Under the pieces are notes generated by a model, which had not been told where the DNA came from, did no database searches, and saw nothing but the letters and a program-made list of their open reading frames with translations. Shown here one piece after another: positions 1 through 8,668 of a DNA stretch of 64,000 nt. This DNA is from Atopobium sp. BS2 (GTDB lineage: Bacteria; Actinomycetota; Coriobacteriia; Coriobacteriales; Atopobiaceae), in assembly GCF_000565075.1 (NCBI RefSeq), contig NZ_JDFG01000012.1, positions 62,001 to 126,000 on the forward strand. Direction: 5' to 3'. Within the stretch, counting starts at the first letter, position 1; every line of letters begins with the position of its first letter. The translations under genes and the position numbers were made by a program.

Positions 1-45
1 GTGTCAAGAAACCGCAATCAATCCGCTTAAAGCCGCAGACTGTAT

Positions 46-1236
46 CTAGAAACCGTGAGCCGTAAGTGCTGCATCCAGGCGATCCAGCGCCTCTTCAATC
101 TCCACACGAGGGGCTGCCAAATTCCAACGCTTGAAGCCCTGGGCAGCCTCGCCAAAGAAGACTCCGTCGGTGAAGAAGAGCTGAGCCTCAAACTGCAACA
201 GGTGGTCGAGCTCTTCTGGGGTAAGGCGAAGGTCTCTGAAGTCAAGCCACTGGAGGTAGGTTCCCGTGATTGGTGCAAGCTTCACCCGAGGGTGCTTGGT
301 GGCGAAGAAGTCCAGGACCAACTTCTGGTTATCGTCAACTGCCTTGATGCATGCGTCCAGCCATGCCCCACCCTTGCTATAAGCCAGCTCACAGGCCTTG
401 AAGCTGATTGGATTGCATGAGGTGGTCTCTCGGGCCTGCAGGCGCTTCTCGAGGCGGCTGCGCAGTTCTGGATTGCTCACGATGATGTTGCTGAACTGCG
501 TGCCAGCAAGGTTGAAACTCTTTGAAGCGCTTGTGCAGGTAATGGTACGCGCTGCGACTTCATCGGAAACTGTTTCAAAGACGGTATGCGTAGAACCTGG
601 CATGATGAGGTCGTGGTGGATCTCGTCGGCGACCACGATGAGGTTGTGCTTAACCGCAATCTCTGCGATGCGCGTAAGCTCTTCTTTGGTCCACACGCGA
701 CCGCTTGGATTGTGGGGTGAACACAGGATGATCATGGTGTTCTTTGGCTCGGCGGCAAGTTTCTCAAGCAGGTCAAAGTCAATGTCGTAGTGAGGACCCT
801 CTGACAGGACAAGCGGGCACTCTACCAGCGCACGGTTATTCTCCTCAACTGCCATGTAGAACGGATGGTAGACAGGAGTAAACAGGATGACACCCTCGTC
901 TGGCTGAGTGAACTCGGCAACAGATGCAAAGAGCGCAGGCACCACGCCTGAAGAGTTGAGCAGCCACTCTGGTTTTACATCCCAGTTGTGGCGAGTCTTC
1001 ATCCACTTGCACACAGCCTGCTTCATCTGATTGGTTGGCACGGAATAGCCAAGAATTGCGTCATTGATATATTCCTTGAGGCCCTCGACAATCTCTGGGG
1101 CTGTGTGGTACTCCATATCAGCAACAGAAAAAGGTGGAATACCAGGAGCTACATCAGGATTAACGTCATACATGACGTTCCATTTTCTAGAACCAGTACC
1201 AGCACGATCAACGCGTGATTCAAAATCATAAGACAT
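46..1236 (-). CDS. PatB/MalY-type PLP C-S lyase (aminotransferase class I/II fold)
   Basis: Probable cystathionine beta-lyase/cysteine desulfhydrase of the MalY/PatB branch of fold-type I PLP enzymes, about 396 aa, the usual family length. The N-terminus carries the family signature D-x-x-P-x-x-x-R-x-x-T-x-S-x-K-W in diverged form (RVDRAGTGSRKW). CSPHNPSGRVW and SASKSFNLAGTQ hold the PLP-binding region and Schiff-base lysine. I chose the ATG at 1236 because GGAGAC lies just before it; an in-frame ATG 15 bp upstream would place that Shine-Dalgarno inside the gene. It cleaves C-S bonds of cystathionine or related thiols in the cytosol. It appears monocistronic and divergent from tRNA-Arg. An exact substrate cannot be read from sequence. 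Confidence 0.9.
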   Translation of the reverse strand: MSYDFESRVDRAGTGSRKWNVMYDVNPDVAPGIPPFSVADMEYHTAPEIVEGLKEYINDAILGYSVPTNQMKQAVCKWMKTRHNWDVKPEWLLNSSGVVPALFASVAEFTQPDEGVILFTPVYHPFYMAVEENNRALVECPLVLSEGPHYDIDFDLLEKLAAEPKNTMIILCSPHNPSGRVWTKEELTRIAEIAVKHNLIVVADEIHHDLIMPGSTHTVFETVSDEVAARTITCTSASKSFNLAGTQFSNIIVSNPELRSRLEKRLQARETTSCNPISFKACELAYSKGGAWLDACIKAVDDNQKLVLDFFATKHPRVKLAPITGTYLQWLDFRDLRLTPEELDHLLQFEAQLFFTDGVFFGEAAQGFKRWNLAAPRVEIEEALDRLDAALTAHGF

Positions 1237-1362
1237 AGTGTCTCCATTCACGTAAGCCTGTAATCAGTGTAGCTGCTTTTAGTGTAGCTACTTTTCTTTT
1301 CCTTTGTCATTCTTCTGATAAGAAAATCTTTGATGGCACGACGTATTTGCAATCCTTATTGC

Positions 1363-1368
1363 TATAAT
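1363..1368 (+). promoter_or_regulatory. Extended -10 promoter of tRNA-Arg
   Basis: TATAAT preceded by TG and one base (TGC-TATAAT), 14 bp before the tRNA 5' end, so initiation would fall a few bases before the mature tRNA. No good -35 is visible at 17 bp, which is compatible with an extended -10 promoter. Confidence 0.55.
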
Positions 1369-1382
1369 GAACGACGCTATAT

Positions 1383-1459
1383 GTCTCCTTAGCTCAGCTG
1401 GATAGAGCGTCGGTCTTCTAAACCGCAGGTCGCGCGTTCGAATCGCGCAGGAGGCACCA
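1383..1459 (+). tRNA. tRNA-Arg (anticodon TCT)
   Basis: Full cloverleaf: acceptor GTCTCCT pairs with AGGAGGC with one G-U, the anticodon loop is CTTCTAA with anticodon TCT, the T-arm contains GTTCGAATC, and the 3' CCA is encoded. It reads AGA/AGG codons. It is followed within 10 bp by a strong terminator, so it is a single-gene transcript. Confidence 0.95.
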
Positions 1460-1468
1460 GAAACTCCA

Positions 1469-1496
1469 GGTAGATGGCTTGCCGTCTACCTTTTTT
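1469..1496 (+). terminator. Intrinsic terminator of tRNA-Arg
   Basis: Nine-bp stem (GGTAGATGG with CCGTCTACC, one G-U), loop CTTG, then six T. It lies directly after the tRNA CCA. Confidence 0.9.
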
Positions 1497-1677
1497 GTTA
1501 GGCCAACACCGCAAGTGCACCCTTTTTGCACCCAAACTGTATGGCTACTGTAAAAGTAGAATACCTGTTCGAATAAAAGTTTTAACTATCTAGATAGGCG
1601 ATTTTTGCATAAACACTTGCCAATATGCAGGAAAACTAATCAAGAAATTGATGTATCAAATGAGAGGTGCTGTTTTG

Positions 1678-1855
1678 GGTAAAAAATCCGTTTAGTTGGA
1701 GTTTATTTTTGGTCTTCGAAGTTTTGGCACTTACGTTTACCCAGCTCAGAAATTTTGTACTAATTTCCACAATTTTGTCCACGCAAAATTGCTGGTAGAT
1801 GGACTGCATAGAAACTAAGCATTTTTGGATACTCCAACTAAACGCATTTTTTACC
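1678..1855. repeat. MITE-like element with about 25-bp terminal inverted repeats
   Basis: The arms at 1678-1702 and 1831-1855 are inverted copies of 25 bp with one mismatch (core CGTTTAGTTGGAGT next to GGTAAAAAAT). They bracket about 130 bp of AT-rich DNA. No convincing gene lies inside; a 90-codon minus-strand frame runs through both arms, has no family resemblance and no Shine-Dalgarno. The arrangement fits a non-autonomous transposable element or a long-stem RNA. Flanking target duplications are not obvious. The stretch 1497-1677 before it holds nothing I recognise. Confidence 0.5.
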
Positions 1856-1905
1856 ACTTTGCCGCCGAATGGTACTCTATCGCTGAAAAATTTCACTCGG
1901 ACGCA

Positions 1906-1948
1906 CAAAAATACCCGTTCGATTCCACGAAATAGAATCGAACGGGTA
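1906..1948 (-). terminator. Terminator of the hom-lysC-asd operon
   Basis: A perfect 14-bp stem (TACCCGTTCGATTC with GAATCGAACGGGTA, 1912-1925/1935-1948), followed on the minus strand by five T. It sits about 45 bp past the asd stop. Confidence 0.85.
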
Positions 1949-1991
1949 CTAGGTCAACGAAAATGATGCGTGCACGACTGCACGCCAGATA

Positions 1992-3014
1992 TTACAGCAG
2001 GTACTCTACAATCTGGACAGCGTTTGTTGCGGCGCCCTTTCTGATCTGGTCTCCGCAGCAGAAGAATGTCAGTGCATGAGTGTTCTCATCAGCAGAGAGA
2101 TCCTCGCGAATACGACCAACATAGATGAGGTCCTGGTCGGAGGTATCAAGAGGCATTGGGTACTGAAGCTCTGCAGGGTTGTCCACAACCTTAATACCTG
2201 GTGCGTCTTCAAGAATAGCGCGAGCCTCATCTGGGCTCAAAGGACGCTCGAACTCAACAGTGATGGACTCAGAGTGAGAGCGCATCGTTGGAACGCGGAC
2301 GCAGGTACAGTTAACGCGCAGCTCAGGAAGGTGCATAATCTTGCGACCCTCGTTTTGCATCTTCATTTCCTCAGAAGTGTAGCCAACCTCGTCAAAGCCG
2401 CCAATCTGTGGAATCAAGTTGACTGCCAGCTGGTATGCAAAAGGAGCGGTCTCGGTTACTTCCCTACCTGCAACAACATCAGCCATCTGGTTCTTCAAAC
2501 TGGTAAGACCAGGAAGTCCAGCGCCGGATGCAGCCTGATAGGTAGAAGCGATAATGCGCTTTGCACCCGCTGCCTTATGCAGAGGATACAGAGGTACCAG
2601 GCCAATAATGGTTGCGCAGTTTGGATTAGAGATGATGCCGTTATGGTTCTTGATATCCTCAGCGTTAATCTCTGGGATTACCAGCGGAACGTTTGGGTCC
2701 ATTCTAAATGCATGGGAGTTGTCAACGCAGACGCATCCACGCTTAACTGCTTCAGGGAGCAGCTCTTTTGCCTGCTCGTCGCCAGCTGCACCAAGGACAA
2801 TATCTACACCCTCAAATGCCTCTGGTGTTGCCTCGCGAATAGCAATCTGCTGGCCAGCAAATTCGATAGTTTTACCAGCGCTTCGAGCGGATGCCAGAAG
2901 CACCAGCTCCTTGATAGGAAAATTACGCTCTTCAAGGCACTGCATCATCTGGGCACCAACAACGCCGGTAGCACCAAGAATTGCAACGACCTTACCGTTT
3001 TGATCAAAAGTCAT
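1992..3014 (-). CDS. asd: Aspartate-semialdehyde dehydrogenase
   Basis: 340 aa, the normal size. It reduces aspartyl-phosphate to aspartate semialdehyde with NADPH, the branch metabolite for lysine/DAP and for threonine/methionine. The N-terminal GATGVVGAQM is the dinucleotide-binding loop, and SNPNCAT holds the catalytic cysteine at residue 133. It is the last gene of hom-lysC-asd, 2 bp after the lysC stop, and is followed by a strong terminator. Sharing a transcript with homoserine dehydrogenase puts the first three steps towards homoserine under one control. Confidence 0.97.
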   Translation of the reverse strand: MTFDQNGKVVAILGATGVVGAQMMQCLEERNFPIKELVLLASARSAGKTIEFAGQQIAIREATPEAFEGVDIVLGAAGDEQAKELLPEAVKRGCVCVDNSHAFRMDPNVPLVIPEINAEDIKNHNGIISNPNCATIIGLVPLYPLHKAAGAKRIIASTYQAASGAGLPGLTSLKNQMADVVAGREVTETAPFAYQLAVNLIPQIGGFDEVGYTSEEMKMQNEGRKIMHLPELRVNCTCVRVPTMRSHSESITVEFERPLSPDEARAILEDAPGIKVVDNPAELQYPMPLDTSDQDLIYVGRIREDLSADENTHALTFFCCGDQIRKGAATNAVQIVEYLL

Positions 3015-3016
3015 AG

Positions 3017-4345
3017 TTACCTCGAAACCATTTCGTCACGAACAAATCCGTTATAAATGACGCCAATTGTGCGATCAAAGTCGGCATTATCGACGCCCAC
3101 AATAATACTAATCTCTTCCGAGCTCTGCGTAATCATGCGAATGTTGACGCCCGCATTGCCCAGCGCGCCAAAGATCTTACCAGAGGTGCCAGAACGCCTA
3201 GACATATTACGACCAACAACAGAAACAAGAGCTAAGCGGTCTACCATCGTAATGTCATCAGGCTCAATCTCGCGACGAATATCGCTGATGATGGAATAAA
3301 CCGTATCCTTTACGTCGGAGGCATTTACCACAATACCAAACGAATCAACGCCTGTTGGGATGTGCTCGACAGAGACGCCGTAGCGCTCAACAATATTGAG
3401 TGCGCGGCTGATGACGCCAACCTCGTTGGACATGTGAGCCTTCTTGACATGAATAGCTAAGAAGTCTTTCTTGCCTGCAATACCTGTAATCAAGTGCTCG
3501 TTTGTATCGCCATCTGCAGTCTCACGGATAACCGTGCCCGTGTCTTCTGGACGGTTTGTGTTCTTGATCTGAATTGGAATGTTTGCCTCACGAACAGGGA
3601 AAATTGCCTCTTCCTGAAGAACGGAAGCGCCCATGTAAGAAAGCTCGCGCATCTCGTCAAAAGTAATGCGGCCAATAGCGCGTGGATTCTGAACAATGCG
3701 AGGATCCGCAGAAAGGAAGCCAGACACGTCAGTCCAGTTCTCATACAAGTCAGCGTCTAGGCAGCGAGCGACAATGGCGCCGGTAATATCGCCACCACCG
3801 CGCTGGAACAACTTAATTGCACCGTCAACGGTAGCACCGTAGAAGCCAGGCAGCACAAACGAGCCGCTGCGAGCAACAACTTCTTTGAGTCTAGAAGCAG
3901 TGCGCTCCATATCAATGGTGCCGTCATGATGGAACAGCATAACGTCAGCAGCATCAACAAAGGGCAGGCCAAGATACTCAGCAAGGATCTGGCAGGTGAA
4001 CCACTCGCCCCTACTTACTACATACTCTGGCGAGAAGGACTTAATGTTTGTAGCAAACTTCTCAAACTCCTCAGCGACAGACCATGCAACTCCCAGTTCA
4101 TCAGCAATCTCCACAAAGCGAGCCTCGATGTCTGCAAGTAAAGAGGTGCAGTCAACGTGATACTCAATGTGGGCATTTACCAGCAGCAAAAGATCCGTAA
4201 TCTTGTTATCGGTTGAGTGGCGCTTTCCTGCTGCAGACGAAACAATAAAGCGTCTATCAGGGTCAGCCTCAACAATAGCTTTAACTTTTTTGAACTGCTC
4301 TGCAGAAGCAACACTTGAGCCGCCAAATTTTGCAATTTTGATCAT
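3017..4345 (-). CDS. lysC: Aspartate kinase (monofunctional, with C-terminal ACT domains)
   Basis: 442 aa. It phosphorylates aspartate, the committed step of the aspartate family. KFGGSSV at the N-terminus is the kinase nucleotide motif; the region with GGGDITGAIVA and NWTDVSGFLSADPRIV is the substrate/ATP-binding part of the kinase fold. The C-terminal 150 residues (GISRAL-like VGVISRALNIVERYG, then VSVVGRNMSRRSGTSG) form two ACT modules expected to sense lysine or threonine. It lies 2 bp from both hom and asd, so it is translationally coupled. No lysine riboswitch precedes this operon, unlike the lysA operon at 39.4 kb. Confidence 0.96.
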   Translation of the reverse strand: MIKIAKFGGSSVASAEQFKKVKAIVEADPDRRFIVSSAAGKRHSTDNKITDLLLLVNAHIEYHVDCTSLLADIEARFVEIADELGVAWSVAEEFEKFATNIKSFSPEYVVSRGEWFTCQILAEYLGLPFVDAADVMLFHHDGTIDMERTASRLKEVVARSGSFVLPGFYGATVDGAIKLFQRGGGDITGAIVARCLDADLYENWTDVSGFLSADPRIVQNPRAIGRITFDEMRELSYMGASVLQEEAIFPVREANIPIQIKNTNRPEDTGTVIRETADGDTNEHLITGIAGKKDFLAIHVKKAHMSNEVGVISRALNIVERYGVSVEHIPTGVDSFGIVVNASDVKDTVYSIISDIRREIEPDDITMVDRLALVSVVGRNMSRRSGTSGKIFGALGNAGVNIRMITQSSEEISIIVGVDNADFDRTIGVIYNGFVRDEMVSR

Positions 4346-4347
4346 TT

Positions 4348-5487
4348 CTAATTCCTCTTTTCAAGTGCAGCCATAAAGGTTGTAGGGTCTTGCGAAAGTG
4401 CGCTGGTAAGAAGCTCGCAGGCCTTCTCGGCACTTAGATTTTTAACCAACTGAGCACCCGGCTCCCAGAACGTACCGCCTGGAATATCGGCCTGCGTCCT
4501 AAACACATAGTCGGAAACAAGCAGCTCTGGATTATATGAAAGACCAGCCGAGAAGGTCTGCTGACCCCCAGCAGGAGCCGCGGCACAGTCAATAATATCC
4601 TGCACGACGGCGTTTGCCGTTGGGTCGCCACCGGCACCCTGACCGTAAAACTTGAGCTCTCCAATGGTATTTCCCACGGCAGTTGCAACGTTAAAGTTAG
4701 TTGGAACGTTGGCCTCTATGGTTGAGAGCGAAACCGCAACTGGCTCAACAGCTACCGCATACGATGAACCGTCAGAAACACCACGACCAAAGAGCTTGAT
4801 TGTCATATCGTGACTGCCAAACATGGCAAGATCGCGCTTAGTTAAGTTTCTGATACCAGACATAGGAATCTGGTCTGTGCAGATTACGTCGAAGGCAATA
4901 GATGCAGAAATCATAGTCTTAGAGCGAACATCAATGCCGTCGATATCGCTTGACGGGTCTCGCTCGGCGTAACCCAGCTCCTGAGCCTTGCTCAGAACCT
5001 CAGCAAAGTCCGTTCCGTCTTTGAGCATGGAATAGACAATGTAGTTGGTGGTTCCATTCATGATTCCCCAGAACGCAGAAATTTCGTCAATACGACGAAC
5101 TTTCTGAATTCCTGCTATCCAAGGAATGCCACCGCACACGCATGCTTCGATCTTAAGGTTGACGCCCGCTTCAGCGGCAAGTGTCATAAACTCCTCAAAA
5201 TGAGCAGATACCACGGCTTTATTTGAGGTGACTACATTTTTCTTAGCAGTCAGCGCAGCTTTGATGTACTCATAGGCTGGCGTGAGGCCACCCATGCACT
5301 CAACAACGGTATCAAGCGCAGGGTCAGACAAGAGCGCATCAAAATCAGATGTTGCCCGAGGGTCAACGTGCTCTTTACCAGCTCTAACCAAGATGGACGT
5401 CAGGTTAACGTCAGAAACGCGCTCATCAAGAATGCGCGCAACTGAAGCACCAACCGTTCCAAATCCAAGTAGGGCAATGTTTTGCAT
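4348..5487 (-). CDS. hom: Homoserine dehydrogenase with shortened ACT tail
   Basis: 379 aa. It reduces aspartate semialdehyde to L-homoserine. GFGTVGASV is the Rossmann loop; NKAVVS, GGIPWI and the segment NGTTNYI...GYAERDPSSDIDGID hold the catalytic and substrate residues. The usual monofunctional enzyme is about 430 aa with a full 75-80 residue ACT domain. Here only about 60 residues follow the catalytic part, beginning DYVFRTQADIPGG, which looks like the start of an ACT domain and then stops. Feedback inhibition by threonine may therefore be weak or altered (inference). It is the first gene of hom-lysC-asd and divergent from thrC-thrB. Confidence 0.94.
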   Translation of the reverse strand: MQNIALLGFGTVGASVARILDERVSDVNLTSILVRAGKEHVDPRATSDFDALLSDPALDTVVECMGGLTPAYEYIKAALTAKKNVVTSNKAVVSAHFEEFMTLAAEAGVNLKIEACVCGGIPWIAGIQKVRRIDEISAFWGIMNGTTNYIVYSMLKDGTDFAEVLSKAQELGYAERDPSSDIDGIDVRSKTMISASIAFDVICTDQIPMSGIRNLTKRDLAMFGSHDMTIKLFGRGVSDGSSYAVAVEPVAVSLSTIEANVPTNFNVATAVGNTIGELKFYGQGAGGDPTANAVVQDIIDCAAAPAGGQQTFSAGLSYNPELLVSDYVFRTQADIPGGTFWEPGAQLVKNLSAEKACELLTSALSQDPTTFMAALEKRN

Positions 5488-5799
5488 ATAACTCCAAATC
5501 TAGCAGTCATTTTGCGAGAAAACCGGTTGCCTGCAAGGCTAATTGCAGAGCAAGGACAACCGCACACAAAGGTGACTGCACTGATAACAATCTCATAGAC
5601 AAAAACTACCAAAAACCTAGACAGAATCTAATCGACAGTTTTTCTCGTCTTCATAATGCTATGAACAATTCTATGTTACAAGCGACATTTACTTCTCACT
5701 GTTAAAATAATAGAAACGCAACACGCGAGACGCGCAATTTGCACGCGCACAACACGCGACACGCACAACACGCGACACGTTCTAAAGATTGGTGGTTTC
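5488..5799. promoter_or_regulatory. Divergent promoter region between hom and thrC
   Basis: 312 bp without a gene serving both halves of the threonine pathway. On the minus strand about 30 bp before hom there is a GC-rich hairpin (CGGTTG with CAACCG, inner CCTTGC/GCAGG, 5518-5562) followed by TTTT, which could attenuate hom. A possible short open frame precedes it but is not threonine-rich. TAAAAT at 5703-5708 could serve as -10 towards thrC. I find no T-box or riboswitch motif. Confidence 0.4.
5717..5779. repeat. Short CG-rich tandem repeat before thrC
   Basis: AACACGCGACACG occurs twice in tandem (from 5751 and from 5767) and a third, diverged copy (AACACGCGAGACG) starts at 5720. The block ends 20 bp before the thrC ATG, so it is in the leader. 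It may be a regulator-binding array or just slippage; the sequence alone does not decide. Confidence 0.5.
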
Positions 5800-7326
5800 A
5801 TGGCCGTCGCATATCACAGCACAAGAAGCTCTGACCATACCGTTTTGGCCAAACAGGCCATTTTGCAGGGAATTGCTCCCGACGGCGGCCTTTATATCCA
5901 AGATTCAATTGGCGAGAAACCCCTCGATCTTGCAAAGGTTTGTTCTCAGGGCTTTAAGGCTACTGCTTTTGACGTGCTTTCTGCTCTGCTGGACGACTAC
6001 TCTGCTGAAGAGCTGACTCGCTGTATTGAGGGCGCGTATGGCTCTCAGTGGGACACCCAGGCTATCACGCCTGTTTCTGCTATCGGAGAAGACTGGCTGC
6101 TTGAGCTCTTCCATGGTCCAACGTCGGCTTTCAAAGACGTCGCGCTTCAGATGCTTCCCCGCCTGATGAGTGTTGCTCGCGAGGACGCGGACGTAGCTGG
6201 CGCTGTCGACGCTACCGCCACCGCCGGCAAGAGCATCATGATTGTGACCGCAACTTCTGGCGACACTGGCAAAGCTGCACTTGAGGGCTTCAAAGACGTA
6301 CCCGGCATGGGCATCACCGTCTTTTACCCTGAAGGCAAGGTTTCTGATATTCAACGCCTGCAGATGGTAACTCAAAAAGGCTCTAACGTAGCTATTTGCG
6401 CTGTTAAGGGAAACTTTGACGACGCTCAAAACGCCGCTAAAGCAATCTTTGCTAACAAGGAGTTGGCGCATGAGTTGGCCGGTAAAGGCACAGTACTTTC
6501 CAGCGCAAACTCCATCAATATTGGTCGTTTAGCCCCACAGGTAACCTACTACTTTGACGCATATGCCCAGCTTGTTGCCAAGGGTGCCATCACTCAGGGT
6601 CAAAAAGTTACTTTCTGCGTGCCAACCGGCAACTTTGGCGACGTCCTCGCAGGTTACTTTGCAAAAGAGATGGGACTTCCTGTTGAGCGCCTCATTGTGG
6701 CTTCTAACAGCAATAAGGTGCTGACTGATTTCTTGGAAACAGGCGTCTATGATCGCAGGCGTGCATTTGAAAAGACTATCTCTCCGTCGATGGACATTCT
6801 GGTTTCATCAAACCTTGAACGACTCCTCTATCTTGCGTCCGGCAAAGACACTGAGCTTGTCAGCTATCTGATGAACCAGCTGGTAACCAAGGGTATCTAC
6901 ACGGTACCTGCTCAGGTGATGGACACCATCCGCGAAACCTTTGATGCTGGCTTTGCTACCGACGCTCAGACGCGTGAGACTATCTATTCTACCTGGGAGA
7001 ATTGTCGTGTGCTGATTGATCCTCACACAGCCGTCGCAAAGCACGTGCTTGACAGGGTTTCTCGCCAGGCGGGTAACGTGCGCGTTTGTCTGTCTACTGC
7101 TAGCCCGTATAAGTTCTCGTCCGACGTGCTTGCCGCGCTGGGCCACTCGACCGCTGGCCTGGATGACTTTGCATGCATGCATACGCTCGCCGAAATCACG
7201 GACACTAATCCGCCAATCCAGCTTTCATCGCTGAATGATAACGTTATCATTCATACTGACGTTCGCGAGAAGGAACAGCTTGCTTCATACGTTTCCGAAG
7301 CATGCGGGCGTATTTTTGCTTGTTAG
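5800..7326 (+). CDS. thrC: Threonine synthase
   Basis: 508 aa, the longer ThrC type. It converts O-phosphohomoserine to threonine with PLP. The lysine in TSAFKDVAL (K112) should bind PLP; SGDTGKAALEGF is the phosphate-binding loop. The N-terminal HSTRSSD and DGGLYI are typical of this subfamily. It starts at the ATG after GGTGG and is followed 22 bp later by thrB, so the two form an operon divergent from hom-lysC-asd. Two copies of the abundant GGCGAGAAACCC word fall in this gene, in opposite orientation and different reading frames. Confidence 0.96.
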   Translation: MAVAYHSTRSSDHTVLAKQAILQGIAPDGGLYIQDSIGEKPLDLAKVCSQGFKATAFDVLSALLDDYSAEELTRCIEGAYGSQWDTQAITPVSAIGEDWLLELFHGPTSAFKDVALQMLPRLMSVAREDADVAGAVDATATAGKSIMIVTATSGDTGKAALEGFKDVPGMGITVFYPEGKVSDIQRLQMVTQKGSNVAICAVKGNFDDAQNAAKAIFANKELAHELAGKGTVLSSANSINIGRLAPQVTYYFDAYAQLVAKGAITQGQKVTFCVPTGNFGDVLAGYFAKEMGLPVERLIVASNSNKVLTDFLETGVYDRRRAFEKTISPSMDILVSSNLERLLYLASGKDTELVSYLMNQLVTKGIYTVPAQVMDTIRETFDAGFATDAQTRETIYSTWENCRVLIDPHTAVAKHVLDRVSRQAGNVRVCLSTASPYKFSSDVLAALGHSTAGLDDFACMHTLAEITDTNPPIQLSSLNDNVIIHTDVREKEQLASYVSEACGRIFAC

Positions 7327-7348
7327 ACTTTGAGAAAGCAGGTTCTAC

Positions 7349-8278
7349 ATGCTCGACAACACCATCTTGACCGTATCTGTACCTGCTACCTCTGCAAACA
7401 TTGGCGTCGGCTACGATACGCTGGGTCTTGCGTTTAACCTGCGCGCAAAGATTACGTTTAGGGAATCCCCTACGCTCATCATTGACGGCTGCCCCGAGCA
7501 GTTCAGAAACGACGATAACCTTGTCTGGACGTCTTATGTTCGAGCCTGCGAAAAGCTGGGCGAAGAGCCTACTCCTAAGCACATCACTATCGACTCGCCT
7601 ATTCCGCTTTCTGGCGGACTTGGCTCAAGTTCTACCTGCGTAATTGCTGGTATTGCAGCCGCGATGACCGAGTCTCATGGCGGCTGGGATCCTGAGCGTG
7701 CGCTCGACTTTGCCTGTCATTTTGAGGGCCATCCCGATAACGTTGCTCCTGCAATTTACGGTGGCCTGACCTCATCATTTGTTGAGGGCGGGCATACCGT
7801 TTGTACTCGAAGGCTCGTAGCGCGCGGTCTCTCTTTTGTTGCAATTGCGCCCCCGTACTCTATCAATACTGAGGAAGCGCGCAAAGTGGTTCCGCAGAAA
7901 GTCTCCCTTGAAACGGCCGTTTACCAGATGGGTCGTACCGTTGCTGTTACCCATGCACTTGAAACAGGCAATGGAGGTCTTTTGGCAGCTGCCTGCAACG
8001 ACAAACTCCATGAGCCCTACCGCAAGGAGCTCATCCCCGATTACGAGGAGCTTAAGCAGGTAGCAAAGCTTGCTCGTGCATGCGCCTTTGTCATCTCGGG
8101 CTCAGGTGCCACTATGGTTGCCATCTGCGACTCCCCCGTTACGGCGCGCGCGGTTGCCGAGAATGCCAAGCAGGTCAGAGGCGATCTTTGGATTCAGATT
8201 CTTGAGCCAGCACTTCTGGGTACCGTCCTTACCTTGGACGACGGTCAGCAACACCGCAACACTTTCGACGAAATCTAA
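7349..8278 (+). CDS. thrB: Homoserine kinase (GHMP family)
   Basis: 309 aa. It phosphorylates homoserine, supplying the substrate of ThrC. VPATSANIGVGYDTLG is the N-terminal GHMP signature, PLSGGLGSSST (residues 86-96) is the ATP-binding P-loop-like motif, and SGSGATM near the C-terminus is the third GHMP motif. Spacing from thrC is 22 bp with a Shine-Dalgarno-like GAAAGCAGG. It is the last gene of thrCB; the stretch that follows is repeat DNA. Confidence 0.96.
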   Translation: MLDNTILTVSVPATSANIGVGYDTLGLAFNLRAKITFRESPTLIIDGCPEQFRNDDNLVWTSYVRACEKLGEEPTPKHITIDSPIPLSGGLGSSSTCVIAGIAAAMTESHGGWDPERALDFACHFEGHPDNVAPAIYGGLTSSFVEGGHTVCTRRLVARGLSFVAIAPPYSINTEEARKVVPQKVSLETAVYQMGRTVAVTHALETGNGGLLAAACNDKLHEPYRKELIPDYEELKQVAKLARACAFVISGSGATMVAICDSPVTARAVAENAKQVRGDLWIQILEPALLGTVLTLDDGQQHRNTFDEI

Positions 8279-8395
8279 CGTGACAACTGCGCTCGGTCAA
8301 TGCGTGTACTAACAAGTACGCCTGCGACAACACGGGTTTCTCGCTAGGAGTGTCATTCCCGTCCGTTTTTCTCGCCAGGCGGACCCTTCTGCTAT

Positions 8396-8668
8396 TGCGT
8401 GCCTGAAAAGTGCAAAGAATCTGTATTTGAGCCACCGATTCTTTGATGAAATCAGGCAAATCCACAGATTCTTTTACGTATTTAGGCAAAAGTTACAGAT
8501 TCTTTGAAGAAATCAGGCGCGTGAAGATAGGCTGCGCCGCGCCAAATTTTGCGAGCCTGAAAACTACATCAAGTCTGAGTAAATTAACTCAGACTTGGCG
8601 AGAAAAACCGGCAAATAGCTCAGATATGGTGCGCTTTTCAGGCAAACTGTTCAGACATGACAACAAAA
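8396..8668. repeat. Dispersed structured repeat, copy 1
   Basis: About 270 bp that aligns over its whole length with 25791-26066. It contains three units at a 30-31-bp period carrying ATTCTTT...TTTAGGCA or AATCAGGCA, then units beginning TCAGA(C/T)ATGG or TCAGACTTGG and ending GGCAAA. A hairpin at 8570-8597 has arms CAAGTCTGAGT and ACTCAGACTTG; in copy 2 the third base pair is T-A instead of A-T, so pairing is preserved. The core GGCGAGAA is present. A 91-codon frame crosses it but has no Shine-Dalgarno and is not taken as a gene. The part of this intergenic region before it (8279-8395) holds two more TTCTCGC(C/T) words and nothing else I recognise. Confidence 0.8.

Noticed and set aside
1636-1908. 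90-codon minus frame across the MITE-like element
   Set aside because: Crosses both inverted-repeat arms, no Shine-Dalgarno, no resemblance to a transposase or other family.
2076-3056. 326-codon open frame opposite asd
   Set aside because: Shadow of asd; Cys/Ser/Asn-rich translation without domain signature.
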